Translations under genes and position numbers: made by a program
Assembly: GCA_038214535.1 (NCBI GenBank)
Contig: JBBQRS010000033.1
Location: 1 to 42,191, forward strand
DNA length: 42,191 nt
From: JBBQRS01 sp038214535
Lineage (GTDB): Bacteria; Chloroflexota; Anaerolineae; CG2-30-64-16
Reading direction: 5' to 3'
In this document: piece by piece, positions 16,604-24,378 of the stretch
Layout: every line of letters starts with the position of its first letter
How positions within the stretch are numbered: position 1 is the first letter of the stretch
The notes under the pieces: model-generated
Seen by the model: only the letters and a program-made list of their open reading frames with translations
Told to the model about the DNA's origin: nothing
Database searches by the model: none

Positions 16604-17116
16604 ATGGCTCAAGTAGTCAGCACATCGAGGAGGCTGCGGGTGACCCTGCCGCGCTGGCTCAGGTTCGCGACAGACCGTTCACAACTCATCATCATCACGG
16701 GCGCGCTCGTGATGGTTGTCGCGTTCTTTGGCTTCACGCAGCTCGCTGTCGAGAAGAGCGCCGCGCTCGTCGCCAACGAGCGCGGCCAGAACAAAGTCCA
16801 ACAACTCGAAGCGCAACAGCGCCTTCTGCGCACCTCACTTTTGCAAGCCCGTCGCGGCCAGCACATCGCTCCCAAAGCCTACCAGTATTTCGGTAAAACA
16901 CCGATCGGCCTGACCGTGATTGTGCCGGAAGCGCCGATCGTGATTGCGCCGCCCGCGCCCGTCAAATCCCCCACTGCGTTAGAAGAATGGACCAACCGGG
17001 TCGAGCTGACGGTGAATGACGGCATAGATCGTGTGACGAATCTGACCAACGATCTGGTGAACGCGATCGAGCGGCGGCGCGCCCCAACTAAACCCGACCC
17101 AGGCGCCGGGCAGTAG
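16604..17116 (+). CDS. FtsB/DivIC-like septum formation initiator protein
   Basis: This 170-residue bitopic membrane protein looks like the DivIC/FtsB family, which links early and late division proteins. Residues 1-24 are basic and cytoplasmic. The membrane helix is near residues 26-46 (LIIITGALVMVVAFFGF). A short coiled coil follows (residues 50-85, with QLEAQQRLLRTSLLQARRG). The APKAYQYFGKTPIGLTVIVPEAP segment resembles the G-x-V-K-P-G-E end of DivIC proteins. The C-terminal 60 residues are extra and hydrophilic. ATG 16604 is preferred; longer in-frame codons run into the tRNA. Its distance from the tRNA hairpin is only 8 nt, so it is probably cotranscribed with tRNA-Leu. Confidence 0.65.
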   Translation: MAQVVSTSRRLRVTLPRWLRFATDRSQLIIITGALVMVVAFFGFTQLAVEKSAALVANERGQNKVQQLEAQQRLLRTSLLQARRGQHIAPKAYQYFGKTPIGLTVIVPEAPIVIAPPAPVKSPTALEEWTNRVELTVNDGIDRVTNLTNDLVNAIERRRAPTKPDPGAGQ

Positions 17117-17161
17117 TCTCGCCCCTCGTGAGCGTTGGGCGGACCACAGAAACCAAAAACG

Positions 17162-17191
17162 AAACGCCGGAACCGTTGGGTTCCGGCGTTT
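17162..17191. terminator. Bidirectional rho-independent terminator
   Basis: A 13-bp stem (17162-17174 with 17179-17191) and GTTG loop are flanked by T-rich sequence on the plus strand and AAAAAC on the other side. It lies between convergent genes (DivIC-like and thioredoxin) and can serve both. Confidence 0.88.
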
Positions 17192-17216
17192 TCTCATGCC
17201 CTCGTGAGGCTGCGTG

Positions 17217-17996
17217 TCAGTTAACCTGGCGCGCCAATCGTTGGCGCAAGGCCTGCGCCGGTTGCGCCCCCACAATCTGATCCACCACCTGCCCATCCTT
17301 GAAGATCAACAGGCTGGGGATGCTCATAATGCCATAGCGCCCGGCCACCGCCGGGTTGTCGTCCACGTTCACCTTCGCCACCAGCGCGCGGCCCGCAAAT
17401 TCCTTCGCCAGATCGGCCACCGCGGGCGCGACCATCTTGCACGGCCCACACCACGGCGCCCAGAAATCCACCAGCACCGGAACCTTGCTGCCGTTGATCG
17501 CCTTATCGAAGGTCGCATCGGTCAGGGTCACCGGCTCCGTCCCTGAAGCTGTCGTCGGCCCCGACGAAGGAGGCGGCCCCGACGGCTGGGGAGGTTGCTG
17601 CGGACGCGCCGCCGCGCCGCCAAGTGATACGCTCGCGCCGGTCGGCGTAGCCGGCTTCGCGCCGCTGCCGTCAACCATATAGTCGAGCCACGCGGCCACA
17701 TCACGCTCGGGCGCTGCGCCCACCGACATGACCTGTGTCTTGCCGTCTTTGATGAAGACGAGACTCGGCAACTGCGTCACGCCGTAGCGCTTCGCCAATG
17801 CGGCCTCGTCATCTACGTTCACCTTGACGATCAACGCCTTCCCGGCGTAGTTCTTCGCCAGCCGGTCGAGCGTCGGAGCCAATTGATCGCATGGGGCGCA
17901 ATCGCGTTGCCAGAAAACCAGCGCCACCGGCACACCGGCGCTCAACACGCGCGGTAAATTCGCTTCGCTGGTATGAATCGGGGCGTCTATTGCCAT
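17217..17996 (-). CDS. Tandem-domain thioredoxin
   Basis: Two thioredoxin folds lie in one 259-residue cytoplasmic protein. Domain 1 (residues about 5-105) has the active site D-C33-A-P-C36 in place of W-C-G-P-C, with the cis-Pro in QLPSLVF kept. A Pro/Gly-rich linker of about 40 residues (PQQPPQPSGPPPSSGP) follows. Domain 2 (about 150-258) has a canonical W182-C183-G-P-C186-K and the cis-Pro in SIPSLLIF. Domain 2 should be a normal disulfide reductase. Domain 1 probably has a different redox potential or partner. GGAG lies about 10 nt before the ATG. The gene converges on the DivIC-like gene across a strong terminator. Confidence 0.9.
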   Translation of the reverse strand: MAIDAPIHTSEANLPRVLSAGVPVALVFWQRDCAPCDQLAPTLDRLAKNYAGKALIVKVNVDDEAALAKRYGVTQLPSLVFIKDGKTQVMSVGAAPERDVAAWLDYMVDGSGAKPATPTGASVSLGGAAARPQQPPQPSGPPPSSGPTTASGTEPVTLTDATFDKAINGSKVPVLVDFWAPWCGPCKMVAPAVADLAKEFAGRALVAKVNVDDNPAVAGRYGIMSIPSLLIFKDGQVVDQIVGAQPAQALRQRLARQVN

Positions 17997-18071
17997 TTTG
18001 CTAACTCCAACTTGGATTATGTGGGTAGTTTAATGGATCAGCGCATCACGCGCAAGCCGCGCAGTGATAAC

Positions 18072-18147
18072 CTTCTTCGTAGTCGCCTTCGTAGTCGCGG
18101 CTTCAGCCGCCAGGCGCACTTAACGGCTAAAGCCGTCACTACGAAGT
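18072..18147. repeat. Palindromic intergenic repeat, copy 4
   Basis: The left side carries a partial tandem CTTCGTAGTCGC before the full arm CTTCGTAGTCGCGGCTTCAG; the right arm is ACGGCTAAAGCCGTCACTAC followed by GAAG. The arms have drifted. The partial tandem of the left arm recalls the copy inside cydDC. It lies between the YfhO-like stop and the thioredoxin start. Confidence 0.88.
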
Positions 18148-18157
18148 CAGATTACCC

Positions 18158-20587
18158 CTACCACTCCGGCCGCCAAAACCGCGCCGCCGCGACCCCCACA
18201 CCCGCCAGCAACCACCCCAGCGCGGCCAGCGCCCATCCCGCGCGCCATAGTGGCGGCGCAAACCGAGCCTCGATCGTATGCGGCCCGGCGGCCAACGGCG
18301 CACCCTGGAACACGTAATCCGTGCGCAGCGGCGTGCCCTGCCCGACCCCATCCACGGAAACTTCCCAACCAGGATACCAGTGCTGTGACAACACCAAAAA
18401 TGCCGGGCCGTCGGCAACCACATCCACCTGCAACCCGTTCGGGATCTCCCGGACGTTCGTCACGCGGCCGCCCGCCGAAACCGTCGGCGCCGCGCCCTCG
18501 ACGACCGCCGTCGTCGCAGGGTCAAAAGCCGGATCATGGATCGCCGCCCAGGCTGCCTCGTGGTCAGGCGCGGCCTGAACCTGCGTCACGAAGAACGCGC
18601 GCGGCAGCGCATCGCGGTTCTCATAGACGTTCAGCTCCGGGTCGCCGTCGAAAACCAACGCGAACTTGTCCCAATCGAGCGTCACATCCTTGCGCGCGAT
18701 CACGTGCCGGACGTTCAGCAGATCGTAAAGGCGCGACGAACGGGAACCCAACCCCTCCCAATAGCGCGCAACGTCGGCCAACGCCGATGGGTTTGCCACG
18801 CCGCCCACATCTTCGAGGCCGACCAACAACGCCGTATCCGGCTGCCACAGTGCCTCGATATCCGTGCGGCTGTCTATGCGCGCCGGGCCGGGCTGGGATT
18901 CAAGGTAGCCGATGAGGGCGGGGCGGTCGAAAGCCGCGCTGGGGTCCGCGTTGCCCAGGTCCTGGTACGCGCCGACCCCCGCCAGATCGAGGTAGATCAG
19001 CGCGACGACGAGCCACGCCAGCATCAGCGGGGTGGTCCACTCGCGGCCGCATGCGGTCAGCCAGACGTAGGTCGCCAGCAGCAGCCCGGCAAACGTCAGC
19101 ACAGCGATCAACGCCACCGACGTGTGCGAGACCAGCGCGGCGTCGCGATCCTGCACCAGGACCAACCCCAGATAGGCCAACGGAACCGCGACGGCGAAGA
19201 CCGCCGCCGTCCCATAGCCGATCACGCGCCGGAAATCCTCGAACCGGCGGCGCTCCTCTGCCAGCAGCGGTTGCAACACGGCGTCCAGCCCGATCGTCGC
19301 CAGCACGGCCAGCGCAAAATCGGTCACGTAGATGAAGCGGGCCGGCGCGCGCAGCAGGCCGAACCCCGGCAGCAGCGTCAGCCAGCCGTGCGGAATCGCG
19401 TAGATGCCCAGCGCAATCACAAAGCTGGTGACCGCCATGCCGACCCAGAGCCAGGTCCGCCGGTCGCGCCGCAGCACGACAGCCAACGCCGCCAGCGCCA
19501 GCGGCAGGATGCCCAGGTAGCCCACCTCGACCCGCGGCCACGCGCCCCAGTGAAACTGCGGTCCGCGCCCGAAAAACCCCGGAATCAGCCAGCCGATCCA
19601 CTGCGCGGGGGAAAGCGAATAGCCCGCCGCCTCCTGATAGTTCCACGCCTCGCGCTCGGTCTGGCCCGCCAGTTGGAACGCCGGCAGCAGCAGCGGCGCG
19701 GCAATGAGGAACGCGATCAGGAAGCAGACCCCCGTCGTCAGGGCCGTCTGCACAGCCGCAGCGCGAAAATCCCCGTCGGCGCGGCGCTGAAACAGCGCGA
19801 ACGCGGCGTAGAAGAGTAACGCCATCACGATGAACACTACCGCCTGGATGTGTCCCGCCAGGATCGCCACGCCCAGCAACACGCCCGTGCAGAGCGCACC
19901 GAACCACGCGCCGCGTTTCGTCGGGGCTTGCAGCGCGCGCACGAACGGCCAGAAGACCCACGGCAGCCACGCCATCGTCGCGTTCAGGTTGAGGTTGCCG
20001 AAATGCACCAGAAAGCCGTCGGAGAACATGAAGGCAACGGCCCCTGCAAGCGCCGGAACCCGCCCCAACCGCAGCCCGCGCACCAGAAACAGGTACATCC
20101 CCACGCCCGCAAACCAGATGTGCGCCATGCTCAGCCATTGCAGGGCGTCGTATGAAAAATCGGGGCGAAGCAGGAAAAGCAGCAGGTTGGGCGGATAGAG
20201 GAAGCCCGCCTGGATATCCCCGACGTGCGGCGCGCCGCCGTAGAGATACGGGTTCCACAGCGGCCACGCACCGGCGCGCAGCGATGCCGCCGCGAAGCGA
20301 TAAGAGGGGAACAAGAATGAAACGAGGTCGCCGCCGTCCGCCGGCAGCCAGTTTTGCCCCGCCGCCACGCGCCAGAAGAAGCCCAGCGTGGCGAGGCCCA
20401 ACAGGCCCACCGCGGCAAGGTCAAGATGCCACGGGGAACGCAGATAGCCGCGCCGGTACGCCTGCTGTGACAGCAGCACGACGACCAGCCAGAGCACAAT
20501 GACCAGGATCAAACGGCCCGTCCTCGAAGATACATCGTCAATCCATGAAGCCGGTGACGCGGAAGGATGCTGCGCCCATGATACCAT
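18158..20587 (-). CDS. YfhO family polytopic membrane protein
   Basis: This 809-residue membrane protein has about twelve hydrophobic helices and a C-terminal extracytoplasmic domain of about 220 residues. The first loop carries GGDLVSFLFPSYRFAAASL and PLWNPYLYGGAPHVGDIQAG, the hallmark of YfhO-like proteins, which are related to GT-C glycosyltransferases; Bacillus YfhO is implicated in decorating lipoteichoic acid. The C-terminal part reads VLSQHWYPGWEVSVDG and a final helix, also typical. The start is uncertain: ATG 20587 is reported, but the first 24 residues are hydrophilic and a later start near residue 20 is possible. It is divergent from the CcmC-like gene. The substrate is unknown. 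Confidence 0.8.
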   Translation of the reverse strand: MVSWAQHPSASPASWIDDVSSRTGRLILVIVLWLVVVLLSQQAYRRGYLRSPWHLDLAAVGLLGLATLGFFWRVAAGQNWLPADGGDLVSFLFPSYRFAAASLRAGAWPLWNPYLYGGAPHVGDIQAGFLYPPNLLLFLLRPDFSYDALQWLSMAHIWFAGVGMYLFLVRGLRLGRVPALAGAVAFMFSDGFLVHFGNLNLNATMAWLPWVFWPFVRALQAPTKRGAWFGALCTGVLLGVAILAGHIQAVVFIVMALLFYAAFALFQRRADGDFRAAAVQTALTTGVCFLIAFLIAAPLLLPAFQLAGQTEREAWNYQEAAGYSLSPAQWIGWLIPGFFGRGPQFHWGAWPRVEVGYLGILPLALAALAVVLRRDRRTWLWVGMAVTSFVIALGIYAIPHGWLTLLPGFGLLRAPARFIYVTDFALAVLATIGLDAVLQPLLAEERRRFEDFRRVIGYGTAAVFAVAVPLAYLGLVLVQDRDAALVSHTSVALIAVLTFAGLLLATYVWLTACGREWTTPLMLAWLVVALIYLDLAGVGAYQDLGNADPSAAFDRPALIGYLESQPGPARIDSRTDIEALWQPDTALLVGLEDVGGVANPSALADVARYWEGLGSRSSRLYDLLNVRHVIARKDVTLDWDKFALVFDGDPELNVYENRDALPRAFFVTQVQAAPDHEAAWAAIHDPAFDPATTAVVEGAAPTVSAGGRVTNVREIPNGLQVDVVADGPAFLVLSQHWYPGWEVSVDGVGQGTPLRTDYVFQGAPLAAGPHTIEARFAPPLWRAGWALAALGWLLAGVGVAAARFWRPEW

Positions 20588-20607
20588 CAAGCGGGGCCGG
20601 GGGCGAA

Positions 20608-20636
20608 TTGGCCGGGCGCGCCGGTTGCGGTATGAT
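20608..20636 (+). promoter_or_regulatory. Putative promoter of the CcmC-like/nnr pair
   Basis: TTGGCC (20608-20613), a 17-bp spacer and TATGAT (20631-20636). The start would lie near 20643, giving a leader of about 25 nt that includes GAGGG before the ATG. Confidence 0.6.
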
Positions 20637-20667
20637 GCGGTCAATTCATTCTCTTTTGAGGGTCCTC

Positions 20668-21291
20668 ATGATGTCCAATCGCCGCCGTTTGTTCTGGTTT
20701 CTTCTCGCCGCCTGCGCGGCCATGGCCCTGCTGATCCTTGCGTTGATGCCCGCCGAGAAGACGCTGGGCCAGGTCATCAAAATCGTCTACCTGCACGGGG
20801 CGTTGAGCCGCGCCGGGATGTTGGGCTTCGCCGCCGCGGGCGTCTTCGCCGGAGCCTATCTGATCCGCCCTCGTCCGGAGTTCATCCGCTGGGCCGTGGC
20901 GCTGCTGATCAGCGGGCTGGGCTTCTGGATCGCGCACTTCCTGGTGAGTATGCCCGCCACGCGCCTCACCTGGGGGCCGTGGATCGCCTGGGGCGAGCCG
21001 CGCGTCACGATGACCCTGCAAATCGCCGCCGCCGGCCTGATCGTTCTAGGGGTCAGCGCCCTGCTGAAAGAGCCGAAATTCACCGCGGTCGCCATTGCCC
21101 TCCTCGCGTTGACCATCGCGATCATGGCGGCGCGCACCGGCGTCTTGCGGCATCCGTTGGACCCCATCGGAACGTCGCCGTCCGCGTCGCTCCGGTTTAT
21201 CTATCTCTTGCTGCTCCTGCCAATCATCTCCGCGATGTTCCTGATCGCCTGGCGACTGGCGGCGAGACCACTCAACGTGGAGATGGCATAA
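20668..21291 (+). CDS. CcmC-like membrane protein (diverged haem-handling family)
   Basis: This 207-residue protein has six hydrophobic helices, as does CcmC, which passes haem to CcmE in cytochrome c maturation. The opening K-I-V-Y-L-H-G after the first helix resembles the CcmC haem-ligand region (Y-x-H-V-P). A later WGPWIAWGEPRVTMTL resembles the Trp-rich W-G-T-W-W-x-W-D-P-R-L-T loop but lacks the full WWxWD core. No second periplasmic His-rich loop equivalent is obvious. It may be a degenerate or repurposed relative. ATG 20668 (or 20671) follows GAGGG. Its stop is 1 nt before nnr, so the two are cotranscribed. No other ccm genes are present. Confidence 0.55.
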   Translation: MMSNRRRLFWFLLAACAAMALLILALMPAEKTLGQVIKIVYLHGALSRAGMLGFAAAGVFAGAYLIRPRPEFIRWAVALLISGLGFWIAHFLVSMPATRLTWGPWIAWGEPRVTMTLQIAAAGLIVLGVSALLKEPKFTAVAIALLALTIAIMAARTGVLRHPLDPIGTSPSASLRFIYLLLLLPIISAMFLIAWRLAARPLNVEMA

Positions 21292-21292
21292 A

Positions 21293-23116
21293 ATGAAAAT
21301 TGTTAACGTAGACGAAATGCGCCGCACCGAGCAGGCGGTGGATGAGGCCGGTCAATCCTACAAAGCCATGATGGATATGGCCGGGCAGGCCGTGGCCGAT
21401 ATCGCCGGCCAGATCGCCTGGCTCGAGCCTGAGACGAGCATTCTCATCCTCGTGGGGCCGGGCAACAACGGCGGCGACGGCCTGGTGGCCGCGCTACGCC
21501 TGCTCGAGTTGGGATATCGCGTGGTCGTTTACGTGTGGAAACGCGATGTCAAGGGCGACGACAACTTCAAGCTGCTACGCCGCCGCCGCCGGCAAATCTC
21601 CATCCTCTGGGCCGAGAACGATCCCGATTATGTCAATCTGCGCAAAGAGGTCAGCGGCGCGACCCTCATCGTAGATGCGCTGCTCGGCACGGGCGTCGCG
21701 CGTCCCATCGAAGGCGGGTTGGCCGAACTGCTGGCCGTCGTGAAGGACGAGACGACGCAACAGCGCGCCTGGGAGCCGACGACGGATGATGGCCCGCCAC
21801 TGGGATTGCCCCGGTTCCCGATCATGGAAGCGATGACCTTCGGCATCCCATTGCCGGACGAAGGCCCCACGCCCGACGCCGAAAATGATTTCTTCTCCTC
21901 CGAAGCAGGGCTGCTCTTCGACGATGCCCCGGAGGCAGAAGATAGTTTCGATACCATGTTCGACGACGCATACGGCGAGGAGGACGACTCACTACTCCCC
22001 GATTGGCCTCGGCCCACCATCCTGGCGGTAGACTGTCCTTCGGGGCTGAATTGCGACACCGGCGAGTTAGATCCCGCCGCGCTGCCGGCCGATCTGACCG
22101 TCACATTCGGTTTCCCCAAATGGGGCCATCTCCAATTCCCCGGCGCCGGCGCCTGCGGCCTGCTGAGCGTCGCCGACATCGGCATTCCGCCGGAACTTAC
22201 GCCGGAGCTTCCCGCCGAGTTGCTGGAACCCGCCATCGTCGGTCGCTGGTTGCCGGGCCGGCCCTCCACGGCGCACAAAGGCACCTTCGGCAAGGTGATG
22301 ATTGCCGCCGGATCCACCTGGTACACCGGGGCCGCGTATCTCAGCGCGTCCGCCGCCACGCGGGCCGGCGCGGGGCTAGTCACGCTCGCCATCCCGGAAC
22401 CGCTGCACGCCACGCTGGCCGGGCAACTGCCCGAGGCGACCTGGTACGTGTTGCCCGGCCCCGAGGGCATCCACTGCGCCGAAGGCGCAACGCGCCTGCT
22501 GAACCAGATGCAAGGCTACGACGCGCTGCTCATCGGGCCGGGGTTGACGACGCAGCCATCCGCGAAAGAATTCGTCGAAACATTGCTCGCGCCGGGAGGA
22601 TGGCAACGCGCCCCCTGGGCCGGCAGGTGCGTCCTCGATGCCGACGCCCTTAACATCCTTGCCGGCATGGAACCGGACGTGTGGCCCGGCCTCTTGCCCA
22701 TCAACAGCATCCTGACCCCCCATCCGGGCGAGATGGCGCGCTTGACGCACAGCACAATCGAAGAAGTGAACGCGCGGCGCATTGAGACCGCCCGCGATTG
22801 GGCCAAAAAGTGGGGCCACGTCGTCCTGCTCAAGGGGCCATTCACGGTCATCGCGGCCCCCGATGGGCGAATCGCCGTGTCGCCGTTCGCCCTGCCCACG
22901 CTGGCGACCGCCGGCAGCGGCGATGTGCTGGCCGGGATCATCACAGCGCTGCTGGCGGCCGGCACACCCGCCTTCGAGGCCGCCGCGTGTGGCGCATATT
23001 TGCACGGTTACGCCGGCGCGATCCTGCTCCACACGATCGGCCCGGCCGGCGTCATCGCCCGCGACATCATCACCGCCCTGCCCGAAGCGCTCAAGCACCT
23101 CTATATGGGCCGTTAA
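21293..23116 (+). CDS. nnr: Bifunctional NAD(P)HX epimerase/ADP-dependent dehydratase
   Basis: This enzyme repairs hydrated NADH/NADPH. The N-terminal NnrE epimerase domain shows MRRTEQAVDEAG, GPGNNGGDGLVAALRL near residue 55 and VDALLGTG near residue 128. The C-terminal NnrD dehydratase (about 310-607) shows HKGTFGKV, TGAAYLSASAATRAGAGLV, LTPHPGEMARL and the ADP/ATP-site TAGSGDVLAGI. At 607 residues it is about 80-100 longer than usual. The extra lies at about residues 153-235 within NnrE, between the DALLGTG strand and AVDCPSGL, and is rich in Asp, Glu and Pro. It is cotranscribed with the CcmC-like gene (1-nt gap). Confidence 0.93.
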   Translation: MKIVNVDEMRRTEQAVDEAGQSYKAMMDMAGQAVADIAGQIAWLEPETSILILVGPGNNGGDGLVAALRLLELGYRVVVYVWKRDVKGDDNFKLLRRRRRQISILWAENDPDYVNLRKEVSGATLIVDALLGTGVARPIEGGLAELLAVVKDETTQQRAWEPTTDDGPPLGLPRFPIMEAMTFGIPLPDEGPTPDAENDFFSSEAGLLFDDAPEAEDSFDTMFDDAYGEEDDSLLPDWPRPTILAVDCPSGLNCDTGELDPAALPADLTVTFGFPKWGHLQFPGAGACGLLSVADIGIPPELTPELPAELLEPAIVGRWLPGRPSTAHKGTFGKVMIAAGSTWYTGAAYLSASAATRAGAGLVTLAIPEPLHATLAGQLPEATWYVLPGPEGIHCAEGATRLLNQMQGYDALLIGPGLTTQPSAKEFVETLLAPGGWQRAPWAGRCVLDADALNILAGMEPDVWPGLLPINSILTPHPGEMARLTHSTIEEVNARRIETARDWAKKWGHVVLLKGPFTVIAAPDGRIAVSPFALPTLATAGSGDVLAGIITALLAAGTPAFEAAACGAYLHGYAGAILLHTIGPAGVIARDIITALPEALKHLYMGR

Positions 23117-23119
23117 AAA

Positions 23120-23169
23120 CACAAGACGCAGGAACCGACGGCGCGTTTGGCCGCTTTCTGCGTCTTGTG
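23120..23169. terminator. Hairpin between convergent nnr and YtxH genes
   Basis: Twelve-base arms CACAAGACGCAG (23120-23131) and CTGCGTCTTGTG (23158-23169) enclose a 26-nt loop starting 4 nt after the nnr stop. An A-run precedes the left arm, which would give a T-run for minus-strand transcripts. Confidence 0.65.
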
Positions 23170-23193
23170 GTGATGTGCGTTGTCGTCTCTTGG

Positions 23194-23280
23194 AATCTAT
23201 CCGAAAATCCCCGTAGTCCAGGGCCTTGTGCCCGTCGTAAACGCCCACTAGGGGCTAAACTACGCGTTTTCAGATAGATT
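23194..23280. repeat. Long imperfect palindrome (about 87 bp)
   Basis: The ends AATCTATCCGAAAA and TTTTCAGATAGATT are reverse complements with one mismatch, and inner blocks (CGTAGT/ACTACG and further GC-rich pieces) also pair. It differs in sequence from the other palindromic repeats in this window. It ends 2 nt before the YtxH stop. Confidence 0.75.
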
Positions 23281-23282
23281 GC

Positions 23283-23594
23283 TTAGCCGCTAACCGCGTC
23301 TCCCGCCTCCAGGTCGGCCTCCGCCAGCTTCTCCTGGGCATCTTGCACGGCCTTTTGCGCCTTCTTCACGTTATCCTGAAGGACAATGCGGCCCCGATCC
23401 TGCATATCGGTGAACTGGCCGCGCGCCTCATCATACGCCCGCTCGGCCTCACCCGCCAGGTCTTCGCTCTTCTTTTCGAGGTCACGACGTAACTGCTCGC
23501 CTGAACTGGGGGCAAGCAGCAAGGCAGCCACCGCGCCCGCCAGCGCGCCAACCAGAAAACCCATTACGAACCCGCCACCGTTATTGTCGCTCAT
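23283..23594 (-). CDS. YtxH domain protein
   Basis: This 103-residue protein has a glycine-rich N-terminal membrane helix (GFVMGFLVGALAGAVAALLLAP) followed by SSGEQLRRDLEKKSEDL, which is the YtxH signature. The rest is a charged amphipathic helix likely to form a coiled coil. Family members are small membrane proteins, often stress-linked, of unknown biochemistry. A perfect AAGGAGG lies 8 nt before the ATG. It follows the DUF948-like gene by 37 nt, a frequent pairing in bacteria. Confidence 0.88.
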   Translation of the reverse strand: MSDNNGGGFVMGFLVGALAGAVAALLLAPSSGEQLRRDLEKKSEDLAGEAERAYDEARGQFTDMQDRGRIVLQDNVKKAQKAVQDAQEKLAEADLEAGDAVSG

Positions 23595-23631
23595 GTGTCC
23601 ATCCTCCTTAATCTACGTGTCGCCCACCCAC

Positions 23632-23955
23632 TCAGGGCGTCTCAGGGGTCTTCGGTGAGCGGCTCGTCACCTTACGAGCGCCCACCAACGCATTAAGCGC
23701 GCCACGCGCTCCGGCCGCGTAACTGCTGATAGTGACGACAGGTTGCACGATGTGGTCGCCCACAAATGTCGTCGTGCCACGCACCGTCCCCACCGTATCC
23801 TGGGCGGCGGCAATAATCGGCAGCAGTTCCTCGCGCAGGAACTTGAGCAGCCGCGCCAGTTGAATTACCAGCACCGCCAGAAGTACACCGATAACCAGCG
23901 ACTCGACCGCCACCAGGATGATCGAGACGTCGCGAGCGGCAGCCAACGTGTCCAT
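23632..23955 (-). CDS. DUF948-like small membrane protein
   Basis: This 107-residue protein has one N-terminal membrane helix (residues 10-33) and a following helical part, LLKFLREELLPIIAAAQDTVGTVRGTTTFVGDH, like DUF948 proteins that sit beside YtxH. The tail is basic. GGAGG precedes the ATG by about 8 nt. It is first of the two-gene unit with YtxH. Function is unknown; the pair is usually discussed in terms of envelope stress. Confidence 0.7.
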   Translation of the reverse strand: MDTLAAARDVSIILVAVESLVIGVLLAVLVIQLARLLKFLREELLPIIAAAQDTVGTVRGTTTFVGDHIVQPVVTISSYAAGARGALNALVGARKVTSRSPKTPETP

Positions 23956-23980
23956 CCGATAACCTCCATCTACGCACTAA

Positions 23981-24009
23981 AGTTTACCATAACATGATAT
24001 GATATACAA
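23981..24009 (-). promoter_or_regulatory. Putative promoter of the DUF948/YtxH pair
   Basis: On the minus strand TTGTAT (24004-24009), a 17-bp AT-rich spacer and TAAACT (23981-23986). The stretch is unusually AT-rich for this window and includes the alternating CATGATATGATATAC. Confidence 0.45.
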
Positions 24010-24045
24010 GGGGTTTTTGACAGGAAGCATCCATCCGATTCCAAA

Positions 24046-24378
24046 TCAGTGCCTGGCCCGGCGCGGACGGACCACCTGCATCCGTTGCTCGCGCCAATTG
24101 CGGATCGAGCGCCCCAACGTGAGCCCGGCGAGCGAGCCCAACACCCCCCACACAAGGTAGACCTCACCGATACGCAGCAGCTTGAACGGCAGCAGCGAGC
24201 CCAGCAGTTGCCCTCCGCCGAACCCGATCAGCCCGGCAAGCAGGTCAAGCCCCGCCTGGCGCAGACCGCCGCCGCGCCAGGCCGTGAACGCGAGGCTGAC
24301 CAGGATCGCCACGACGATGCTGAGCCACAGCGCCGGCGAAAGCAACAAATCGAGCGCGCCGTCAATCACCGCCCCCAT
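24046..24378 (-). CDS. Small membrane protein of unknown function
   Basis: I do not recognise this 110-residue protein. It has three hydrophobic segments (about residues 10-32, 42-60 and 70-90), glycine-rich ones such as GLIGFGGGQLLGSLLPF, and a basic C-terminus ending RPRRARH. ATG at 24378 lies inside the end of mnmA, overlapping it by 17 nt, so translation is probably coupled to mnmA. An in-frame GTG two codons upstream is an alternative. The much longer in-frame extension overlaps mnmA and looks non-coding. Confidence 0.6.
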   Translation of the reverse strand: MGAVIDGALDLLLSPALWLSIVVAILVSLAFTAWRGGGLRQAGLDLLAGLIGFGGGQLLGSLLPFKLLRIGEVYLVWGVLGSLAGLTLGRSIRNWREQRMQVVRPRRARH

